Origin: JBKQVT01 sp963727245
GTDB taxonomy: Bacteria > Planctomycetota > Planctomycetia > Pirellulales > Thermoguttaceae
Assembly: GCA_963727245.1 (NCBI GenBank)
Contig: CAVSFO010000001.1
Location: forward strand, 310,001 to 374,000
Length of the DNA stretch: 64,000 nucleotides
Direction of reading: 5' to 3'
The number at the start of each line of letters is the position of its first letter. Position 1 is the first letter of the stretch. Below, in pieces: positions 27,709 to 36,500 of the stretch. Below the pieces are notes generated by a model. That model was not told where the DNA came from. It saw only the letters and a program-made list of their open reading frames with translations, and searched no databases. A program made the translations under genes and the position numbers.

Positions 27709-29260
27709 TCGAAATCCCCAATCCTGCTGGTTCCGCCTCACGCCGGATCGCGTGGTCGCTCTGCTGCTGGCCCTGGAAGGCTTTCTGTGGTTGTCCGAGC
27801 GGTCGCACTGGTTTTCGTTCAACGAGCATAAGTGCTGGACGGTGCTGATCGGCCTGGCGGCCATTGGGGCAGCCTTCGTGGCGATGCTGCTTTGGTTCCT
27901 GGCCGCCGTGGTCTTTCGGCTGCGGTTCCAGTTCAGCATCCGCTCGTTGCTCATGCTGATGGTGGTCGTCGCCATTCCATGCAGTTGGCTGGCGGAGGCG
28001 AGAAAACAGCGGGAAATTGTGGTGGAAATTGAGAAGGCCGGTGGGGAGGTTCATTACGATTTCCAACTCGATCCGTCTTTCAACGGTGTATCAGGCGCCA
28101 AGCCACCGGGACCAGCCTGGCTGCGCAAATGGCTGGGAGATGACCTGCTGGTGAACGTCACGTGGGTCAGCCTTCACGACCGAGACGTCGGCGACGCCGA
28201 GGTGCAACGCCTCAAAGGACTGCCCCAACTCCAATGGCTGGACCTCAGCTACACCAAGCTGAGCGACGCCGGGCTGAAGCACATCGAGGGGCTGACCCAA
28301 CTTCAATGGCTTTGGCTCCGCGGGACCAAGCTGAGTGACGCCGGGCTCGAACACCTCGAGGCACTGACCAAACTCCAAGAGCTTTTTCTCGATGACACCA
28401 AGGTGAGCGACGCCGGGCTCGAACACCTCAAAAGATTGACCCAACTCCAATGCCTGGAACTCACCGGCACCAAGGTGAGCAATGCCGGGCTGGATCGCCT
28501 CAAAGGATTGGCCCGGCTCCGCTGGCTGTACCTTGTCGGCACCAAGGTGAGCGATGCCGGACTGGAGCGCCTCAAGGGACTGACCCAACTCCAACTCCTG
28601 GCGCTCGACCACACCAGGATGAGCGACGCCGGGCTGGGGCGCATCAAAGAATTGCCCCAACTCCAAACCCTGTTCGTCGATGGCGCCTCGGTGAGCAACG
28701 CCTGGCCGCAACACCGCGACAAAGACCTGTCCCCATTCTCAGGGGCTTGGCTCAAACACTTCTCGTTCAGTGACGCCGGGCCGGAACACCCCAACGGAGT
28801 CCCCCAACTCCAATTACTCAAGCTCACCGGCACCAAGGTGAGCGGTGCCGGGCTGGAACACCTCGAAGAATTGACCCAACTCCAATGGCTGTACCTCGAC
28901 CGCACTAAGTTGAGCGACGCCGGGCTGGAGCACCTCGAAGGACTGACTCAACTCGAATTTCTGGACCTCAGCGGCACCAAGGTGAGCGACGCCGGGCTGG
29001 AGCACCTCAAAGGACTGACCCACCTCCAATGGCTGTACCTCGAAGGCACCAACGTCAGCGACGCCGGCCTGGAACATCTCGAGGGATCGGCCCGACTCCG
29101 CAGGCTGGACCTCGGTCGCACCAACATCGGCGACCCCGGGCTGCAATGTCTCAAAGGACTGGCCCAACTCGAAGACTTGAATCTCCGTTTCACCAACGTC
29201 AGCGACGCGGGCGTGAAGAAACTCCAACGGGCGTTACCGAACTGCCAGATTGAGCACTGA
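27701..29260 (+). CDS. Membrane-anchored leucine-rich-repeat protein
   Basis: 519 residues. Two or three N-terminal helices (VVALLLALEGFLWL, WTVLIGLAAIGAAFVAMLL and FSIRSLLMLMVVVAIP) lead into a linker (EIEKAGGEVHYDF) typical of planctomycete LRR membrane proteins. About twelve 24-residue repeats follow with consensus LKGLTQLQWLYLxGTKVSDA and GLEH. One repeat in the middle (28690-28790) is disrupted (WPQHRDKDLSPFSGAW). At DNA level the array is a 72-bp tandem repeat, prone to unequal recombination. It probably binds a protein partner outside or at the membrane. Remnants of similar genes lie on both sides. Confidence 0.85.
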   Translation: MTDRNPQSCWFRLTPDRVVALLLALEGFLWLSERSHWFSFNEHKCWTVLIGLAAIGAAFVAMLLWFLAAVVFRLRFQFSIRSLLMLMVVVAIPCSWLAEARKQREIVVEIEKAGGEVHYDFQLDPSFNGVSGAKPPGPAWLRKWLGDDLLVNVTWVSLHDRDVGDAEVQRLKGLPQLQWLDLSYTKLSDAGLKHIEGLTQLQWLWLRGTKLSDAGLEHLEALTKLQELFLDDTKVSDAGLEHLKRLTQLQCLELTGTKVSNAGLDRLKGLARLRWLYLVGTKVSDAGLERLKGLTQLQLLALDHTRMSDAGLGRIKELPQLQTLFVDGASVSNAWPQHRDKDLSPFSGAWLKHFSFSDAGPEHPNGVPQLQLLKLTGTKVSGAGLEHLEELTQLQWLYLDRTKLSDAGLEHLEGLTQLEFLDLSGTKVSDAGLEHLKGLTHLQWLYLEGTNVSDAGLEHLEGSARLRRLDLGRTNIGDPGLQCLKGLAQLEDLNLRFTNVSDAGVKKLQRALPNCQIEH

Positions 29261-29375
29261 CACGGCCGATCCCGCTCGCCACTCCCGCTGGTATCGCCCC
29301 ATGCCGGATCGCGTCGTCGCTCTGCTCCCGGCTGTGGAGGGTTTCTCCTGGTTCGTTGGTTGCCGGCGCCTGGCC
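29258..29375 (+). pseudogene. N-terminal remnant of another LRR protein
   Basis: The translation WYRPMPDRVVALLPAVEGFS matches the start of the intact LRR protein (WFRLTPDRVVALLLALEGFL). The similarity ends after about 40 codons. No LRR follows. Confidence 0.6.
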
Positions 29376-29550
29376 GATGCTACTGTCCCCGCACCTGTAC
29401 GGGGAAAGTGCGTGACAATGCGCCGCCCAAGGGGCCGGTATCGAACTCCACGACAAGTGAAAGTTGCTGGTCCTTGACGTCCTTGGGCATTCGACACGAG
29501 GCCCTGCAGAGCCCGCCTCAGCTAAAAACGGCGGTCGCCCAGTCCCGGGT

Positions 29551-30627
29551 TTACTTGCCACCTTCCTTCTCGCGGAGAAGTCGAATCTGCGCCTCCAGGC
29601 GGGCCGCCCGTGCGCCGAGAAGCTCGACCTCCGTCGCTCTAAACCCCGCATTGAGTCTCGCCTCAGCGAACTTCTCCAACGCTCGCAGGGCGCTGACCCT
29701 CTGCTCGTAGATCGCAGTCCGTTCCGCCTTGGTCGCGGCCAGTTCGAGTTCCGCATCGAACAGCCGCTCTGAGGCAAGCATTATGGATTCAAATGTTGCG
29801 CTACCGTTCTCGTATTGCTGGGTAAGAACGTTGACCACCTTGCGTAAAGTGTCACGTTTCTCTTTCAACAGAGACTCCAACTCCTTGGCTGTTTCAACTT
29901 TCTTCATTTGTTCCTTGTCGCCAGTGCCCGCCGGCCCCCGCAGCGTGTTGTCGTAGACGGTTTGCAGGTCAAACGTATTGCTCTTGCTGAGGGTAACGTG
30001 GGCCGATTTTCCGGTTGTCACCTCGATTGGAATGCACCAGCAGACGGGTTTTCCCTTGATTTGCACGATCTTGGTAACGATCCACTTCTTGCCGCCGGGC
30101 CCATTGGACATAATGCCGGCCGCGCTCTTGGAGAGGGGGTCGCCCGTATTTGTCAGCATGGCAAGGTCATGTCCAGTCACTTTCTCAAAGCCGAAGTCCC
30201 ACGAGAAGGTCATGTCAACTGCCCGCAACTGTTCCTTCCTGGCCTCGCTGGCCGCCTTCTCCAGTCGCCGGCGGCTGAAACTCTGCATCTTCTGGACGTG
30301 GGCTATGAAGTCGGGGACCGGGTCCTTGTCGAGGATCGCAAATTGCACGGCTTGCGGCTCCAGGCTCGGCATGTCCAGATCGATGCTCAACTGCCAGGCC
30401 TCACCCTCCAGGCGCTTCATGTCCTCCTTTTCTGCCGCCGAAAGCGACGGCGCCTCGCCCTCGCTCTTCTTGGCGGGCGCAGCGGCAGTATTTTCGTCCG
30501 TTGTTTTCTCGGTCGTGTTCGCACCGGCCGGCGCCGCTTCAGCGACTCTCGCGCCCGCCAACAACAGCGCCCACGACAGAAATGCGGCCGTCAAGGCCGC
30601 AACGGTCCAACGACTGGCTCGAATCAT
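29551..30627 (-). CDS. Secreted coiled-coil protein of unknown function
   Basis: 358 residues from ATG 30627, preceded by AAGGAGAAACGCC. The earlier in-frame TTG at 30648 is less likely. A signal peptide (VAALTAAFLSWALLLAGARV) precedes a low-complexity Thr/Ala/Lys stretch. A middle globular part includes GGKKWIVTKIVQIKGKPVCW. The last 110 residues form long helices rich in Glu, Arg and Leu (ELESLLKEKRDTLRKVVNVL) that resemble the hairpins of TolC-type proteins. I cannot assign a role. Confidence 0.7.
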   Translation of the reverse strand: MIRASRWTVAALTAAFLSWALLLAGARVAEAAPAGANTTEKTTDENTAAAPAKKSEGEAPSLSAAEKEDMKRLEGEAWQLSIDLDMPSLEPQAVQFAILDKDPVPDFIAHVQKMQSFSRRRLEKAASEARKEQLRAVDMTFSWDFGFEKVTGHDLAMLTNTGDPLSKSAAGIMSNGPGGKKWIVTKIVQIKGKPVCWCIPIEVTTGKSAHVTLSKSNTFDLQTVYDNTLRGPAGTGDKEQMKKVETAKELESLLKEKRDTLRKVVNVLTQQYENGSATFESIMLASERLFDAELELAATKAERTAIYEQRVSALRALEKFAEARLNAGFRATEVELLGARAARLEAQIRLLREKEGGK

Positions 30628-30869
30628 GGCGTTTCTCCTTCGGTCCAAGAGGTTAGCGGGCGCGGTCTTCCCGCGTCCAAGGTCATTTCATTTTGTCCGC
30701 GCGGCGGGCGTCCGACTGGATGCGTTCCTCCGGCACAGCAGGCAAGTCTCGAAAACCTCCTGGATTATAATGCAGCCGAGGAGGCGGGCCAAGCACCCGA
30801 TTCGGGTCGACTGGCTCCCTGCGTCGCGGCGGATTTGTGCCGCGGTGCCCATGAAAACAGGCTATCCAG

Positions 30870-33800
30870 TCACTTCTGCACCCATGTGCCATGACGGTCT
30901 CGGACCGCGTGAATTCCCCAGGCCGGCATGGAAAGCTCGGTGATCTGCCAGGCGCCGCCGGTGCGCTGGGCCACGTAATTGAACTTGCCTCGATAGAGCT
31001 TCGGGACTTCATACGACACGGTGCCGGTGGCCGTGTCGCCCTTCACCTCGCAAGTGACGCCACGAATGCGGTCGGCATGGACCAGAGTCACCGGGCCGGT
31101 TGGAGCGCCCCCCGCGGCCGTGATCTTCGCGCCCGGCGACGAGGGGCGATAAATCTCCGCTTCGATCTTGGACGCGGGAAGTTGCACGTGACCCGTCGTA
31201 AACATGAATTCCTCGTCCATCGCCTTACGCCTTGGATCCTTGACGGGGGGCGGACGCATCCGCAGGAACAGGTGCGTCAACGATGCCTCCCGAAGGGGCG
31301 CCTTCGGGCTTTCGCCTTCGCTGACGATCTTCGCAAAGTCCTCGGCGGGCATCGCCGTGGCCGCCGGGACCAGTCGTCGGATTTCGTTTGAAATCCCTCC
31401 ATCGTTCTCCGTCCCATCGCCGACTTCCAGCGCGATGACCAGATACCTTGCCGTGCCGTCTGTGCGGGAAAACGGAAGGAAGAATGCGCGCGCGGCATCG
31501 GGCGGTGGCGCGCTGCCCTCCCAGACGAATGTCGCGCCTAGATACTCGCTGTTCATGCCGTGCAGGACGTTGTATTCGACCCGCAACTGGAGAACGTCTT
31601 TGTGCCGCCGGATGCCGAGAAACCCGTCTATGTAGCCGGCGCCATGGACCTTGCCGTGACGCATGTAGTGCGAATTTATTGCCAGCTTCGGCCACCAGGT
31701 GCCTGCCAGCATTTGCTCATCCAGCAACCCCGGCGGGTTCGCGCCATCCGCTAGGAGCTTGGCGAAAACGTCGGCACTGACCTCGGCGGTTTGCGGGGTG
31801 CTGCGACCGGTCGCGATGCGAACCTGCATTTGCCCCGGATTCCGCGTCGGCCCCGGCACGAGCTGGTCAACCAGTTTTGCGTCCGCTTCAAAGATGCGCG
31901 TGTGGATTATGGCCCTCGCGCTTTCACCGCGTTCCGTCACCGACCACAGAAGAAAAGCAAAGCCGTACACACCGAGAGAAAACATCAACACCAGCGAGGC
32001 AACCGATAGCATTGAATTTATCTCAGCGCGCCTGGGCCGGTCAGCCGGGAGCGCGCCAGCGGGCGGCTGATTCGCCGCCCGCCAGACCCAGCGGACGATG
32101 AGGAAGTCGGCGACGACACACGCGACAGCGATAAACAAGAGGGCAACCACTCCACCAGGGCCGCTAGCCGAGGCCCTCACTGCAAAAATGCCAAGGCCAG
32201 CGATCACGGCGTGGAACGCCAGCAGCGGAAACGCCCACAGATCGAACAGTGCCAGCCCCAGCCCGTACAAATGGCCGGCCGAATGGCGGATTTGCTTCAG
32301 GGCGACGTATCCCAAGATGGGGACGCCGATTGGCGTGGCTAGGAGCAGTATCAGGATCGGCGACAGCAACGGCAAGAGAAGACTTACGCCCAGGGTCATC
32401 CACAAAGTAATTACGCAAAGTGTGAGGATGATGAAAAGGAAGAACGGCCCGGCCCAAATGGCTCCTGCTAGGGCCGTTCTCGACAATCTCCGTGTGCCAC
32501 TGGCTCCGCCAGTGCTTCGCGTGTACGCTTCGGGATGCCGTACGCGCTCCGGCGGCGAACCACTGGCAGGGCCGGTGGCACGCGCGGGCGGCCGGTTGGC
32601 TGCGCCACGCCCAGCGGACGATTAGATAGTCGGCGCCGATCGCCAGCAGGATCCCCGGAACGACGAAGAGGACGATGCCTGCTTCGCTTGCGTCTGCGGC
32701 AGAGGGATTAAAGGCGTGTAGAATGCCGCCGGTAATGGCGCCACCCGCCGCAGGGATCACCATGTCCAACAGCAGCAGCGGGAACAACAGCGCGTCGAAC
32801 AGGGCCAGCCTCAGGCCGTGCAGTCGGCCCGCGGAATGGCGAATCTGGGAGATGGAAATCGCGCCCCGGATCGTAGCCCCAACCCCCGCGGTGATTGCGA
32901 ACACGATGATGACGAGGATGATGATGGCAGGCTTCGCCGGGTGCCGCCCGACGTGCGAAGGAACGGCAACGAGAGTCACAAGGGAAAACATCGCCAACGC
33001 CGCCCAGACCGCTCCCACGACGGCCTGACGAGACAATCGCGGCGTGCCACTGGCTCCGCCAGTGCTCGGAGGAGACGTGTCGGGCTGGGGTACGTCGTCC
33101 GTCGGCGAAACACTGGCAGAGCCAGTGGCACGCGCGCGGCGGCGCCAAACGCCGCCCGCACCTCCCGCTGACTCAGCACCACCAGCGCCCAGATGCCGAT
33201 CGGCAGGCCGATCAGGTTGCCCGGCGAAACGATGATGGCCAGGATGCTGGCGGCGATGGCCAACCCATAGGCTTGCAGCCGCTTCATCTTCAGGGCGGCA
33301 AAAATAATCAAGCTGGCGATCAACATTGCGGAAAGCGGCAGCAGCGCCAGCAGGTAGCCGGGCTGACCCCGAGCCATCGCCGAGGGCATGACCGACAAGA
33401 CGATCCACACCACCGATGGAATCATCGCCCAATTGAAAATTCCCGTGACCAGCAGGCCGATGGCCGGACCTTGGACCTGCTGCCGGGCCTGCTCGACGGC
33501 ATCGTCGGGCGGCCCGGCACTGGCAGAGCCAGTGGCACACGGTGGGGTGGCGGCCGTGCCGGATGGGCCATAGACCATTCGATCAGGCTCCGGGAGCTGG
33601 CCGAGCGGCACCGCAAATCCTCGCCGCAGCCGGATGGTCATTGCGGCACAGAGCGCGATCAGCCCACCAACCAGAGGCAAAACCGCGATGAGAAGACTCG
33701 CATGGACGCCCGGCATGGTATTGCAGGCAGCGATGAAGACCGCCATGGCCAGACTAACGATGAGAGCGGCGAACAGCCCTATCCCACTTCGCATCGCCAG

Positions 33801-35027
33801 CGCCGCCCAGTTGACGACCCGCTGGCCGTGGCGACGCACAACCAGCGGTGCCCAGATCCGATAGCTTAAGTCCGGCCATCGATCCGGCGGCGAAACACTG
33901 GCAGAGCCAGTGGCACACGGCGGCGGGCTGGTCGCAATGGTCTCGACGTGGCTCTTGAGTTGGCTGGCCTGCTGGTATCGTCGCTCGGGCTCCTTCTCCA
34001 ACGCCCGGAGCACAACCTCATCAAGCCGCACGTCGATTTGCACCTTCTTCGAGGGCGGGGCGAACCGGCCGATGGGCAACTCGCCGGTGAGCATCTGGTA
34101 GAAAACGACGCCTAGCGAATAAATATCGGCCCGGTGATCGACCTGGAGCGGATGCTCGATCTGCTCGGGGGCCATGTACTGCGGCGTGCCAATGACCTGG
34201 CCGGCGCCGGTCAAGGGCCCGGAAAAGGGGACAGTCCCCATTTGCCGGAACGGCCCTCCGGGTGCTTCGCACAAATGGGGACTGTCCCCTTTTCCGGGCC
34301 CCACCAACTTTGCGATGCCGAAGTCGGCGATCTTGACCCGGCCCTCCTTGCTGACCAACACGTTCTCCGGCTTGATGTCGCGATGGACCACGCCGTGGTC
34401 GTGGGCGTATTGCAGGGCGTCGCAAATCTGCGGGACGATGGCCAGGGCTTCTTCGGGCGCCAGCTTGCCCGTATCCAGCAGCCGGCGGACGTTCAGGCCG
34501 TCGACGAATTCCATGAGGAAGTAGTACAGCAGGCCCTCACCCCCGGCCCCTCTCCCGGAAGGAGAGGGGAGATTGACGCCGCCCTCACCCCCGGCCCCTC
34601 TCCCGGAAGGAGAGGGGAGAGTGGGCGTCTGGCCGAAATCGTAAACCGCCACGATGTGCGGATGGTTGAGCATGGCCATCGCCCGGGCCTCGCGGACGAA
34701 GCGCTCGGCAAAGGCCGGGTCCTGGCCGATCTTCGGCGCAAGGATCTTCAGTGCGACCAGGCGGTCGAGCCGTTTTTGCCGAGCCTTGTAGACCACGCCC
34801 ATGCCGCCCCGGCCCACCAGTTCCAAAATCTCCAGGTCGGGGAAATGGGGGGCCAACTCCTCCGGCGTGGGCGGCACGAACTCGCCACCCTGGTCCGGAC
34901 TGCTCCCGCCCGTGCCGCCGGTCTGGCTTGCCAATCCGCCTTTGAGCAGGCACGCCGGGCAGAGCCCCTGGGGCGCATTGGCGGCCAGTTCGGCGTTACA
35001 TGCCGGGCAGCGGTTTTCTGCGTTCAT
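30870..35027 (-). CDS. Giant membrane Ser/Thr protein kinase (two frame breaks), copy 2
   Basis: About 1,385 residues. Zinc ribbon CPAC...CPAC at 7-26, GRGGMGVVY at 72-80, Lys94, HRD 215-217, DFG 235-237. Like copy 1 it has a palindromic element between DFG and APE (about residues 243-270) and one in the N-lobe, here in two tandem units (residues 135-165). Four transmembrane modules follow, joined by GTGCCAC-type elements, then an extracytoplasmic domain ending RDRHGTWVQK. The frame changes near 33135 and 32585, both times at the gene-side boundary of an 88-bp element with a CGCGCG run. The kinase-domain DNA is nearly identical to copy 1 while the zinc ribbon and C-terminus differ. Its sigma factor lies 112 bases upstream. 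Confidence 0.85.
32494..32581. repeat. 88-bp palindromic element, kinase 2 copy D
   Basis: Ends GTGCCAC...GTGGCAC. In gene sense it reads ATGPASGSP to STGGASGT, separating the last two transmembrane modules. The gene frame shifts at its upstream edge. Confidence 0.8.
33044..33131. repeat. 88-bp palindromic element, kinase 2 copy E
   Basis: Same length and ends as copies B-D, read ATGSASVSP to STGGASGT in gene sense. The gene frame shifts at its upstream edge. Confidence 0.85.
33517..33538. repeat. Half-copy of the GTGCCAC element in kinase 2
   Basis: Only one arm (GGCAGAGCCAGTGGCAC) remains, read CATGSASAGPPDD, between two transmembrane modules. Confidence 0.6.
33885..33915. repeat. Half-copy of the GTGCCAC element after kinase 2 catalytic domain
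   Basis: One arm, read CATGSASVSPPD, at the same place as copy A in kinase 1, that is directly after the catalytic domain. Confidence 0.6.
34215..34301. repeat. 87-bp palindromic element in kinase 2 activation loop
   Basis: The same 30-base arms and 27-base loop as 19097-19183. Read in the window orientation the two copies are identical. Because the genes face opposite ways, the loop is inverted with respect to the coding sense (HLCEAPGGPFRQ instead of HLPERPSGCFAQ). Confidence 0.9.
34533..34620. repeat. Tandemly duplicated translated element in kinase 2 N-lobe
   Basis: Two identical 40-base units (34533-34572, 34581-34620) with a 48-base period, that is 16 codons. They read LPSPSGRGAGGEG twice. 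Kinase 1 has one unit. Confidence 0.85.
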
Positions 35028-35139
35028 GAGTTTGGAACCTTCTGGCCGCGTGTCTCCACTGTTTCCATAGGCAAAACGGAGAAAAGGTTACAAGGAAACT
35101 CGAAACCAGCGGCTCCGATCACGACAGCAGCCGCTCTAA

Positions 35140-35883
35140 CTACAAGCACGACAAGAGGTAACGGATTTCGTCCCCGATTTCCTCCGCACTGGCCACCGTC
35201 TGGGCGATTTCCTCCCGCAACAGGGCCCGGTAGCGGCGACGCAGCCGGTGGACAGCCACCTTCACGGCCCCTTCGCTCATGCCCAATTCGGCGCCGATGG
35301 CTGCGTAGGTGCTCGACCGGACGCCGGTCAGCGTGTCCTTGAGGGCCTCGAACAGTGCCGACTTTCCCTCGGCGACCATGCCGCCTTGCAGCCGCGACAA
35401 GACATGCTCCAGCAGCGACAGGGCCCATTGCTTCTCGAACATCTTCTCCGGCGTCAGCTCGGCGGCCGGCTCCAGGCGATAGCGAGTCTCCGCATCCAGG
35501 CTATCGAACGAGAGGACGGTGTGACTTCCGCCGCGTCGCTGGGCGTGTGCGCGGTCCCACTGGTCCGCCAGGAAATGTTTCAGTGCCGCCAGCAAGAAGG
35601 AGCGGAACTTGCCCTTCTCGCGGTCCGCTTTCGCAAAGAAACTTTGGGCCAGCAAGCGGGCGAAGAACTCCTGGGTCAGGTCCTGGGCGTCCTCGGCCGA
35701 GTAGCCGGCCCGGCGTACGAAGGCATAGAGCGGGAACCAGTAGTTCTCGCACAACGTGGCCAGCGCCCGGCCGGCTTCCGGCGAGCGGCCGACCCCGGCG
35801 CTGAGCACCATGCTCCAGTGCGTGGTGGCGAACTGCTCGCCGCGGGCGGGCAAGCGTGCTGGTTTGTTTTCCTGGGGGGCCAT
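35140..35883 (-). CDS. ECF-like RNA polymerase sigma factor (kinase-linked type), copy 2
   Basis: 247 residues. Region 2 is ALATLCENYWFPLYAFVRRA then EDAQDLTQEFFARLL. Region 4 is AAIGAELGMSEGAVKVAVHR. The first 30 residues (MAPQENKPARLPARGEQ and FATTHWSMV) are almost the same as copy 1, but the middle and C-terminal parts differ clearly (QWDRAHAQRRGGSHTVLSFD against the copy 1 segment). It is followed by kinase copy 2. The pair mirrors 17550-22191, and both sigma genes begin straight after the same promoter block. Confidence 0.88.
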   Translation of the reverse strand: MAPQENKPARLPARGEQFATTHWSMVLSAGVGRSPEAGRALATLCENYWFPLYAFVRRAGYSAEDAQDLTQEFFARLLAQSFFAKADREKGKFRSFLLAALKHFLADQWDRAHAQRRGGSHTVLSFDSLDAETRYRLEPAAELTPEKMFEKQWALSLLEHVLSRLQGGMVAEGKSALFEALKDTLTGVRSSTYAAIGAELGMSEGAVKVAVHRLRRRYRALLREEIAQTVASAEEIGDEIRYLLSCL

Positions 35884-35889
35884 AGCCGT

Positions 35890-35918
35890 ATTCTAGGGCC
35901 GCGTCGTGGCCGTCGCAA
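35890..35918 (-). promoter_or_regulatory. Promoter of sigma-factor gene 2, apparently leaderless
   Basis: On the minus strand TTGCGA (35918-35913), 17 bases, TAGAAT (35895-35890), then six bases to ATG 35883. The block matches 17515-17549 base for base except for one or two positions. Confidence 0.6.
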
Positions 35919-36023
35919 TCAGGGAAAAAGGCGCCGGCGAGGGTTCGCCGTTATCCGGTGGCTCACGCCACCGGCTCGAGTCTCAAAGACGAAGCGGCCC
36001 CCAAGAGAATCCGCCCGCAGCCC

Positions 36024-36056
36024 TTGACACGCTTGCGCGACTGTAGTAAGCTTACT
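36024..36056 (+). promoter_or_regulatory. Promoter and operator of the GntR/ABC operon
   Basis: TTGACA (36024-36029), 17 bases, TAAGCT (36047-36052). The perfect palindrome AGTAAGCTTACT (36045-36056) covers the -10 region and is flanked by ACTGT and ACAGT. It is a plausible binding site for the GntR protein encoded 22 bases downstream. Confidence 0.6.
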
Positions 36057-36078
36057 AGTACAGTTAAGCGAGGTGCCC

Positions 36079-36483
36079 ATGGAGTTCCAGATCGATCCGG
36101 CGTGCCGGCTGCCCATCTACCGGCAATTGGCGCAGCAACTTCGCGAGGCCGTCGCGCGGGGACGGATCCAGCCCGAGGACCGGCTGCCCTCCGTCCGCGA
36201 CCTCTCGCGCTTGCTGGTGATCAATCCGAACACCGTGGCCCGCGTCTATACGGAATTGGAACGGGAAGGGATCCTGAACACGCGTCCCGGCCTGGGGGTC
36301 TTCGTGGCCCGGCCCAAGGCCGAGTTGACCAGGAAGGTCCGCAAGGAGCGGTTCGACGAGTTGCTGGACCATTTCCTCACCGAAGCGGTCCACCTGGGAT
36401 TCCGCGCCGACGAAGTGATTGCCTTGGTCGCGGCGCGCGCCAAGCAGTTCCAATGGCAAAGCGCCGGTCCCACGGAGCCCTAA
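36079..36483 (+). CDS. GntR-family regulator, YtrA subfamily
   Basis: 134 residues. The winged-helix domain (CRLPIYRQLAQQLREAVARG, LPSVRDLSRLLVINPNTVAR and VYTELEREGILNTRPGLGVF) takes up the first 75 residues. Only a short helical tail follows, which defines the YtrA subfamily that typically represses a following ABC transporter operon. The start at ATG 36079 has GAGG five bases upstream. The next gene begins 17 bases after its stop. Autoregulation through the palindrome 36045-36056 is likely. The inducer is unknown. In Bacillus, YtrA responds to cell-wall antibiotics. Confidence 0.88.
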   Translation: MEFQIDPACRLPIYRQLAQQLREAVARGRIQPEDRLPSVRDLSRLLVINPNTVARVYTELEREGILNTRPGLGVFVARPKAELTRKVRKERFDELLDHFLTEAVHLGFRADEVIALVAARAKQFQWQSAGPTEP

Positions 36484-36500
36484 CAGGGGATGTGCCCGCC

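Noticed and set aside
34533..34620. Tandem direct repeats considered as a CRISPR array
   Set aside because: There are only two units with an 8-base gap, they lie inside a coding sequence and there are no cas genes. It is a translated tandem duplication.
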